A DNA stretch of 11,289 nt from JADKIH01 sp031367345 (lineage in GTDB: Bacteria; Bacteroidota; Bacteroidia; AKYH767-A; 2013-40CM-41-45), in assembly GCA_031367345.1 (NCBI GenBank), contig JANLPR010000083.1:1-11289 (forward strand), written 5' to 3'. Both the position numbers and the translations under genes were made by a program. Positions within the stretch are counted from its first letter, which is position 1. The number at the start of each line of letters is the position of its first letter. The notes under the pieces were generated by a model. That model was not told where the DNA came from. It did no database searches and saw only the letters and a list, made by a program, of their open reading frames with translations. Positions 1 to 5,596 of the stretch are shown one piece after another.

Positions 1-548
1 CAAAGTACGCTCCCACGGATTGCTCCGACGGATTTGTAATCCGTCGCTAGTAATTTCTAGCCACGCTCTTCAAAGAACACTCCGACGGATTTGCAATCCG
101 TCGCCAGTAATTTCTAGCCACACTCTTCAAAGTACGCTCCCACGGATTGCTCCGACGGATTTGCAATCCGTCGCCAGTATTTAAACGCCACGCTCTTCAA
201 AGAACGCTCCCACGGATTGCTCCGACGGATTTGTAATCCGTCGCCAGTATTTAAACGCCACGCTCTTCAAAGTACGCTCCCACGGATTGCTCCGACGGAT
301 TTGTAATCCGTCGCCAGTATTTAAACACCACGCTCTTCAAAGTACGCTCCCACGGATTGCTCCGACGGATTTGTAATCCGTCGCTAGTAATTTCTAGCCA
401 CGCTCTTCAAAGAACACTCCGACGGATTTGTAATCCGTCGCCAGTAATTTCTAGCCACGCTCTTCAAAGTACACTCCCACGGATTGCTCCGACGGATTTG
501 TAATCCATCGCCAGTATTTAAACGCCACGCTCTTCAAAGTACGCTCCG
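1..548. repeat. Hairpin tandem array 1 (57/70-bp units), cut by the window start
   Basis: Eight copies of a 21-base palindromic core start at 26, 83, 153, 223, 293, 363, 420 and 490. The core has arms CGACGGATT and AATCCGTCG around a 3-base loop (TGT, or TGC at 83 and 153). Copy-to-copy distances are 57, 70, 70, 70, 70, 57 and 70. The 70-base units carry 13 extra bases, CACGGATTGCTCC, which look like a partial second copy of the core's left side. Linkers come in two forms, AGTAATTTCTAGCCAC and AGTATTTAAACGCCAC, followed by GCTCTTCAAAG. The core at 490 has one arm mismatch (CCATCG). A decayed core seems to sit at 547, exactly 57 bases on. No open frame spans the array. I see no gene here. The function is unknown; it resembles REP-like palindromic repeats, but no transposase of that type is in the window. 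Confidence 0.9.
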
Positions 549-633
549 AAATTGTTATCGGAAGTTAATATTGTACATCCACCAAACTGTAACTCACATT
601 TTTTCGTACTTTAGATAATCAATCGACTGAAAA

Positions 634-1128
634 ATGAAAAACCTAATTTTTGCCACTGTATTTTCTTTTCTTATTACACTTTTTGCTTGTGCACAAAACA
701 AAAAGCAAGAAACGAAATCAGCTATCCCGGAATCTGCTAAAATAATTAAGACTGATACAGAATGGAAAAAACTCCTGACACCCGAGCAATATTATGTAAT
801 GCGCCAAGCAGGAACAGAACGGCCATACAAAGGCGAGTACTTGAACAATCACGAAAACGGAACTTATTATTGTGTTGGCTGCGGATTTCCATTGTTCAGT
901 TCCAAAACAAAGTTTGAATCGGGCACAGGATGGCCTAGCTTTTATGAGCCACTGTTAAAAGAAAATATTTTAGAGAAAACAGATAATACATTAGGCGTTA
1001 GTCGAACAGAAATAATTTGTTCGCACTGCGGTGCCCATCTAGGCCATGTTTTCGACGATGGTCCGCAACCAACAGGATTGAGATATTGCATGAATTCGGC
1101 GGCATTAAAATTTGTAGGAAAACAATGA
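634..1128 (+). CDS. msrB: Peptide-methionine (R)-S-oxide reductase MsrB, probable lipoprotein
   Basis: MsrB reduces the R form of methionine sulfoxide in proteins and so repairs oxidative damage. The 164-residue product has a hydrophobic N-terminus ending LFAC, with Cys19 as a probable lipidation site, so it likely sits in the periplasm on a membrane. The -2 Phe is not the classic lipobox residue, so lipidation is likely rather than certain. The MsrB domain covers about residues 42-162. It contains the zinc pairs C80/C83 (CVGC) and C129/C132 (CSHC), the motif GWPSFYEP, HLGHVFDDG, and RYCMNSAAL with catalytic Cys152. The position before GWPSF, often the resolving Cys, is Thr98, so this looks like a one-Cys form. 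It is not fused to MsrA. The gene stands alone between two hairpin arrays. Its TGA stop is part of a 7-bp tandem repeat. A weak box TACTTTAG at 607-614 could be a -7 element. Confidence 0.95.
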   Translation: MKNLIFATVFSFLITLFACAQNKKQETKSAIPESAKIIKTDTEWKKLLTPEQYYVMRQAGTERPYKGEYLNNHENGTYYCVGCGFPLFSSKTKFESGTGWPSFYEPLLKENILEKTDNTLGVSRTEIICSHCGAHLGHVFDDGPQPTGLRYCMNSAALKFVGKQ

Positions 1129-1221
1129 ATAATGAATAATGATTAATGAATAATGAATAATGATTAATGATTAATGAATAATGATTAATGATTAATGATT
1201 AATGATTAATGAATAATGATT
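1124..1221. repeat. Heptanucleotide tandem array starting at the msrB stop
   Basis: Fourteen consecutive 7-base units, each AATGAAT or AATGATT, run without a gap, and a degenerate unit (AATGGAA) follows at 1222-1228. The first unit contains the msrB TGA stop, so the array begins in the last codon of the gene. The order of the two unit types is irregular. Because 7 is not a multiple of 3, all frames meet TAA or TGA within about 21 bases. The same motif family recurs at 11089-11277 after a second gene. Confidence 0.95.
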
Positions 1222-1272
1222 AATGGAAAATAATTGTTTATCTCAAATTACCAGACACTTTACTCACGCTCC

Positions 1273-1288
1273 GTCGGATCGCTCCGAC
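1273..1288. repeat. Small inverted repeat at the left edge of array 2
   Basis: GTCGGA (1273-1278) and TCCGAC (1283-1288) can pair around a TCGC loop. The sequence resembles a rearranged piece of the hairpin core and overlaps the first degenerate 28-base unit. No U-tract follows, so it is not called a terminator. Confidence 0.5.
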
Positions 1289-1336
1289 CAATTTGTAATC
1301 CGTTAAACGCTCCGACCAATTTGTAATCCGTTAAAC
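1281..1336. repeat. Two perfect 28-bp direct repeats at the left of array 2
   Basis: Positions 1281-1308 and 1309-1336 are identical 28-base units. Each contains a damaged core, CGACCAATTTGTAATCCGTT, followed by AAAC. The left arm no longer pairs well with the right arm. They lead directly into the first intact core at 1341 and look like a shortened, decayed form of the 57-base unit that was duplicated once after decaying. Confidence 0.85.
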
Positions 1337-1340
1337 GCTC

Positions 1341-1817
1341 CGACGGATTTGTAATCCGTCGCTAGTAATTACTACCCACACTATTCAAAAAAAGCTCCAA
1401 CGGATTTGTAATCCGTCGCTAATAATTACTAGCCACACTCTTCAAAAAAAGCTCCAACGGATTTGTAATCCGTCGCTAGTAATTACTACCCACACTATTC
1501 AAAAAAAGCTCCGACGGATTTGTAATCCGTCGCAAGTAATTACTAGCCACACTATTCAAAAAATGCTCCGACGGATTTGCAATCCGTCGCTAGTAATTAC
1601 TAACCACACTCTTCAAAAAATGCTCCGACGGATTTGTAATCCGTCGCCAGTAATTAAAAGCTACACTCTTCAAAGGCCGCTCCGACGGATTTATAATCCG
1701 TCGCTAGTAATTAAACGCTACACTCTTCAAAGGCCGCTCCGACGGATTTATAATCCGTCGCTAGTAATTAAACGCCACACTCTTCAAAGACCGCTCCGAC
1801 GAATTTATAATCCGTCG
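1341..1817. repeat. Hairpin tandem array 2 (exact 57-bp period)
   Basis: Nine cores start at 1341, 1398, 1455, 1512, 1569, 1626, 1683, 1740 and 1797, each exactly 57 bases apart. The core is the same palindrome as in array 1. The loop is TGT in most copies, TGC at 1569 and TAT in the last three. Two cores (1398, 1455) have one arm mismatch (CAACGG), and the last has CGACGAATT. Linkers read mostly AGTAATTACTAGCCACAC then TCTTCAAA or TATTCAAA, drifting to AGTAATTAAACGC at the right end. The orientation is the same as array 1. The last core ends 15 bases from the stop of the convergent secreted-protein gene. The 57-base period is 19 codons, so a repetitive open frame at 1563-1883 arises by chance and is not called a gene. 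Confidence 0.93.
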
Positions 1818-1832
1818 TACACATCAATTCCA

Positions 1833-4091
1833 TCATCGTATCACATTTACTTTTCTCGTCACCACACTATTTCCGGATATTAATTGAACACAATAAATTC
1901 CGGCTGATAAATTTTCAGTATTAAATTCTGTACTCGTTGAATTGATTAACTTCTCTGCAATTATTTCACCGGTAGAACTAATTATTCTAACCAATGAATT
2001 CTTTTCCGCAAATAAATTATAGAATTTTAAATGCAATAAAGCATTCGTAGGGTTTGGGAATAATTCCATCGAAGGTTTGACGATTCCAATTTCTTGTACA
2101 GAAATACTCGGATTATGTTGATACCTCACTTCTACCCCACCGGTCGATTGTCCGATCACTAAATCCATCAATCCATCACCGTTTAAATCGCCTCCACTTA
2201 CAGTAATATTAAATTTTATTCTGCTGCTTTCTGAAGTATCAATAGCATTTCCAAAATTGTTATAACAACCATTTATATTTCCGGAAATATTATCATATTT
2301 ATAAATCAAACCATTTTCATTGGCTATGAACAAACGTTTACTTCCTGTACTATCATACATAAAAGGAACTGTAAAACCATCCGGAGTACCAGCGCCTTGA
2401 ATCACAATACAACCAAGAGTATCATTCGTAGGAATACTATCAAAGATTGGAGCGTTAAGAGTTCCTGTATTTTGAAAATAATTAACGAATCCGTTTTGCT
2501 CACCGATGAGCAGATCATTTAAGCCATCGCCATTCAAATCATAAATTTGAGGCGTAGCGAATTTTCCAACATCTATTCTTGAATAATAATATTGATCATA
2601 CACAAAATTAGAAACTCCCGATCCACCTGTATTAATAAATCGCGCTAAACGACCATCACCAATTCCAAGAATCAAATCTTTATCACCATCTCCATCAAGA
2701 TCACCAAAAGTTGGAATGATAGGGGATGCAAAATTGTATTGATTGATTGCTGCAAGATCTCTATCAATTAAATCAAAAGCAGGAGCTGTTAGAGTGCCTA
2801 CATTTTTATAATAACGTAAACCAATTTTGTGCGTGTTTGGGCCATTAACAAATTCATCGTATCCAACAATCAAATCGAGTAGCCCGTCATTATCATAATC
2901 GTAAAGCACAGGAGCTGCATTTTCACCTACATCAATCATTTCATTCTGTAAAAAAGAATTTTCCACGTACTCAAAAACAGGAACGGCATTTGTTCCAACA
3001 TTTCTATAAAACCACATTCCATGAATGTTTTCATTAAAATTTGGAAACACTAACAAATCTTTTATCCCGTCGTTATCTACATCAAGTAAACAGTGATAAT
3101 GAAAAGCTGCAAAATCGGCAGCAACATCATACGATGGAAATCCGGTATCTTGCGAACTCATATCTGCCGTTACATTTGTACCGCCATTTACAATTAGCAA
3201 AGAGTTGAACGATGCAACATCGCCAATTAATAAATCCTGATCGCCGTCGCCATCAATATCCATAATATACATTCCTGAAATAGTATCGTCTAACGGAGCA
3301 GCTACACTTTGATCGGAAGAAGGTTGTTCGTATTCTTCTTCAGGCATCGGGGCACCAGGACGACGCACTCTGCAAGGGCAATGAAAACATCCAACTTGAT
3401 TTGCACCACCTATCAACAGAGAAAAATCGCCCCAACATCCCGATTCATATTTAAAATCGAGCGAATCACAAACGCCATAATGTTCCATTGAATAATTTTT
3501 GTGAAAAGCAATTCTACCATCAGGTAAAGAATTATACCCCAAAACATCCATGTCACCATCACCATCAATATCTGCCAATCCGGGAAGCGAAACTCCATTC
3601 ACAAAAATATTTTGTCTGATAACATCAAACGATTCATCCAAAAAATTATTAACCAGCGTCCATTGCAATCCATTTCCCGGAGTAAAATCATTTCGGTACA
3701 CGGCCATAGCGGCTAAAGAGATTGGTGATAGTGTAAAGAGATCTTCTTTTCCATCACAATTATAATCGTAAAGCAACACCCACTGATTAATAACAGGAAA
3801 TTTATTATTGTAGTTAGGTGCATAATCCCATGCTTCCCGATAATTTGTTGAGCCGTTATTAAGGAACACGGAAGTTCTATTATTGTGTTTATCAAAAATA
3901 AAAATGTCTTTCCGGCCATCGCCATTTACATCAATTGAATTCACGGAAGGAAAATTGATTCCGCCTGCCCACGGGTTCTTCAATAGATTGCTATTTTCAG
4001 TAACAGGAATCGTATCTATACGATCAAACTTTTGACAGTAAGTTGATAAAGTCACCGAAAAAAACAAGACAAATACAATGTAGCTTTTCAT
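1833..4091 (-). CDS. Secreted FG-GAP/VCBS-repeat protein with T9SS type A sorting domain
   Basis: This is a 752-residue exported protein, probably surface-attached or released through the type IX secretion system. The start is placed at the ATG at 4091 because it begins a clear signal peptide (MKSYIVFVLFFSVTLSTYCQ). An in-frame ATG 19 codons upstream would bury it. Nine calcium-binding-type loops (DxDxDG or DxNxDG) start near residues 54, 109, 174, 278, 337, 398, 464, 518 and 635. Each is followed by D-L/I/V hydrophobic strands, as in FG-GAP/VCBS beta-propeller blades. An insertion at about 208-275 holds CFHCPCR and an acidic EEEYEQ stretch. The last ~80 residues match a T9SS type A C-terminal domain, with MELFPNPTN near 675 and LSAGIYCVQL near 728. 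The cargo's ligand or activity cannot be told; no enzyme domain was seen. It converges on msrB across array 2. Confidence 0.92.
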   Translation of the reverse strand: MKSYIVFVLFFSVTLSTYCQKFDRIDTIPVTENSNLLKNPWAGGINFPSVNSIDVNGDGRKDIFIFDKHNNRTSVFLNNGSTNYREAWDYAPNYNNKFPVINQWVLLYDYNCDGKEDLFTLSPISLAAMAVYRNDFTPGNGLQWTLVNNFLDESFDVIRQNIFVNGVSLPGLADIDGDGDMDVLGYNSLPDGRIAFHKNYSMEHYGVCDSLDFKYESGCWGDFSLLIGGANQVGCFHCPCRVRRPGAPMPEEEYEQPSSDQSVAAPLDDTISGMYIMDIDGDGDQDLLIGDVASFNSLLIVNGGTNVTADMSSQDTGFPSYDVAADFAAFHYHCLLDVDNDGIKDLLVFPNFNENIHGMWFYRNVGTNAVPVFEYVENSFLQNEMIDVGENAAPVLYDYDNDGLLDLIVGYDEFVNGPNTHKIGLRYYKNVGTLTAPAFDLIDRDLAAINQYNFASPIIPTFGDLDGDGDKDLILGIGDGRLARFINTGGSGVSNFVYDQYYYSRIDVGKFATPQIYDLNGDGLNDLLIGEQNGFVNYFQNTGTLNAPIFDSIPTNDTLGCIVIQGAGTPDGFTVPFMYDSTGSKRLFIANENGLIYKYDNISGNINGCYNNFGNAIDTSESSRIKFNITVSGGDLNGDGLMDLVIGQSTGGVEVRYQHNPSISVQEIGIVKPSMELFPNPTNALLHLKFYNLFAEKNSLVRIISSTGEIIAEKLINSTSTEFNTENLSAGIYCVQLISGNSVVTRKVNVIR

Positions 4092-4095
4092 TGGC

Positions 4096-4103
4096 CAAAT
4101 ATA
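4096..4103 (-). promoter_or_regulatory. Candidate Bacteroidota -7 box for the T9SS cargo gene
   Basis: Read on the minus strand this is TATATTTG, a full match to the Bacteroidota -7 consensus TAnnTTTG. Only four bases (GCCA) separate it from the ATG at 4091. If used, transcription would begin at or next to the start codon and give a leaderless message. No clear TTG -33 element is present; TTTATTTC lies about 19 bases upstream. The box alone could occur by chance. Confidence 0.45.
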
Positions 4104-4259
4104 GATAAAGCGATTCCGAAATAAACTAATTAACCGGAAAAATGACAATCATGAGGCTAAAATACGATAATGCAGAATGCCAAATATTTTCATAAATTGC
4201 GCATAAAGCATTTATCGGGGTTCGTTCCGGTAAAAAGTTGAATAAACAAAAGAAAAATC

Positions 4260-4751
4260 ATGCCTTCATTCGACATCGTAAGTAAGATCGATATTCAAAA
4301 ATTCGACAATGCAATAAATGTTGCAGTAAAAGAAATAAGCACACGATACGATTTCAATCAATCGAAAACGAAATTAGAGTTCGATAAAAAAACAATGCTT
4401 GTAAGTATCCTAACAGAAAACGACATGCGCATGAAAGCAGTCGAAGGAATTATTATTGGTCGAGTGATCAAGCAAGGAATAGACGCACAAGTTCTAGATT
4501 TTGGAAAAGAAATTTATGCCTCGGGAAACATGGTAAAGAAAGATGTAAAACTGAAAGAAGGTATTGATAAAGAGATAGCAAAAAAAGTTGTAAAAATTAT
4601 TAAGGAAAGCGCTAAAAAAGTTCAAGCATCGATTATGGACGAGCAAGTACGAGTAACCGGAAAAAAAATTGATGACTTACAAGAAGTAATAGCCATTCTC
4701 GAAAAATCGGATGTTGGTTTACCCCTTCAATTTGAAAACTTCAGAAGTTAA
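4260..4751 (+). CDS. yajQ: YajQ-family nucleotide-binding protein
   Basis: The 163-residue product matches the usual YajQ length and its hallmark sequences: the N-terminal MPSFDIVSKID, the segment STRYDF, the central GKEIYASGNMVKKDVKLKEGID, and the C-terminal VTGKKIDDLQEVI with LPLQFENFR. The family folds as two small alpha/beta domains and is cytoplasmic. Members bind nucleotides, and in Xanthomonas a member binds cyclic di-GMP and affects transcription; whether this one does is not shown by the sequence. The protein is lysine-rich. The ATG is preceded by AAAAATC rather than a Shine-Dalgarno site. The gene is divergent from the T9SS cargo gene across 168 bases, in which I found no convincing + strand promoter box. 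The next gene starts 27 bases after its stop, in the same frame, which suggests cotranscription. Confidence 0.95.
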   Translation: MPSFDIVSKIDIQKFDNAINVAVKEISTRYDFNQSKTKLEFDKKTMLVSILTENDMRMKAVEGIIIGRVIKQGIDAQVLDFGKEIYASGNMVKKDVKLKEGIDKEIAKKVVKIIKESAKKVQASIMDEQVRVTGKKIDDLQEVIAILEKSDVGLPLQFENFRS

Positions 4752-4778
4752 CTGCAAAAAAACAAGCCAATTTTTACA

Positions 4779-5588
4779 TTGAAACTCACACATCTTTACT
4801 TTTTCTTCTTTATATTTATAGCACTCGTTTCAAATAAAGCGAAGGGGCAGGATATTTTAGTACGTACAAACAATGATTCGATCAGAGTAAAAATTGTTCA
4901 GATTACACTGGATAAGATTCGATATCGTTATTACGGGATTAAAAGTGGTACAGTAATGGAAATTCCAAAAAATCAAGTGAAGCAAATCATTTACGAAAAT
5001 GGTTCATCACTTACTATCATTTACAATCTCTTCGAGGTAAATCCAGATCTCATGATAAAAGATCATTCCAAAGCATGGAAGGTAGATTTGTTCGCTCCAT
5101 TATTTAATCATTTTACAATTGGGTATGAGCAAAAAATAAAGTTAGGAATGAATCTGGAGATCAAAGGAAGCTACATTGGGTGGCGGCTCAACAAAACAAT
5201 TGATCCCACACAAGGATTTTTTGTAAAAGCTGGAATGAAATTTTTGAAAAATACTGATACGATTAGAAAAGGGTTGAAGTACACACATCCAATGAAAGGA
5301 ACATACGTTAAACCAGAAGTAATAGTTGGGCGTTACACTACGATCGAGCTGGGTAGAAAAATAAATTTTTCAAATGTATCATTGAATTGCCTTTTTGGTC
5401 GTCAATATATTCTAGGTAATGTAATAAGCCTTGATTTTTTTGGTGGCGCAGGCGTAGCTTATCAATATAATAGCAGAGGCCCGTCAGACAGAGCTGACGA
5501 TTTCAGCTATTGCTTTTCGCACTTATTCTTAGGTGGAAAGTTACCAATTTCGTTAACCGGTGGATTTATGATTGGCGTCGTTTACTGA
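4779..5588 (+). CDS. Secreted outer-membrane beta-barrel-like protein, TTG start
   Basis: A 269-residue hypothetical protein. A signal peptide at residues 1-23 (basic start, Phe/Ile-rich core, AKG before QD) supports export. Residues 25-85 resemble a module frequent in Bacteroidota envelope proteins: a D-S-I-x-V-K-I-x-Q-I start, then strands, EIPKNQVKQIIYENGS and a final hydrophobic strand. The rest (about 100-269) is rich in alternating hydrophobic residues, glycine and aromatics and ends GGFMIGVVY, which suits a small outer-membrane barrel with an aromatic last residue. The start is TTG. The frame runs from the yajQ stop with no ATG before the signal peptide, and the next ATG is internal. 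It lies 27 bases after yajQ and ends 8 bases from the convergent pheT stop. No enzyme motif was seen, so the function is unknown. Confidence 0.8.
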   Translation: MKLTHLYFFFFIFIALVSNKAKGQDILVRTNNDSIRVKIVQITLDKIRYRYYGIKSGTVMEIPKNQVKQIIYENGSSLTIIYNLFEVNPDLMIKDHSKAWKVDLFAPLFNHFTIGYEQKIKLGMNLEIKGSYIGWRLNKTIDPTQGFFVKAGMKFLKNTDTIRKGLKYTHPMKGTYVKPEVIVGRYTTIELGRKINFSNVSLNCLFGRQYILGNVISLDFFGGAGVAYQYNSRGPSDRADDFSYCFSHLFLGGKLPISLTGGFMIGVVY

Positions 5589-5596
5589 AAAGCTAA

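Noticed and set aside
1..548. CRISPR-like array of regularly spaced palindromic repeats
   Set aside because: The spaces between palindromes are themselves near-identical, not unique spacers, and no cas genes are in the window.
1797..1817. Intrinsic terminator for the convergent genes
   Set aside because: The stem is good but no run of T follows on either strand, and the same hairpin occurs many times in tandem.
1..1817. Composite transposon carrying msrB
   Set aside because: The flanking arrays are direct repeats without terminal inverted ends, target duplication or any transposase gene in view.
1563..1883. 106-residue open frame with a 19-residue repeat (LRRIxNPS type)
   Set aside because: It is the 57-bp hairpin array read in one frame; 57 is 19 codons, so the frame stays open by arithmetic. 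It also runs into the opposite-strand cargo gene.
4092..4148. Longer start for the T9SS cargo gene (19 more residues)
   Set aside because: It would put a charged segment before a clear signal peptide; the ATG at 4091 begins that peptide directly.
5589..5596. Terminator between the barrel-like gene and pheT
   Set aside because: Only eight bases separate the two stops and no stem with a T-run is visible around them.
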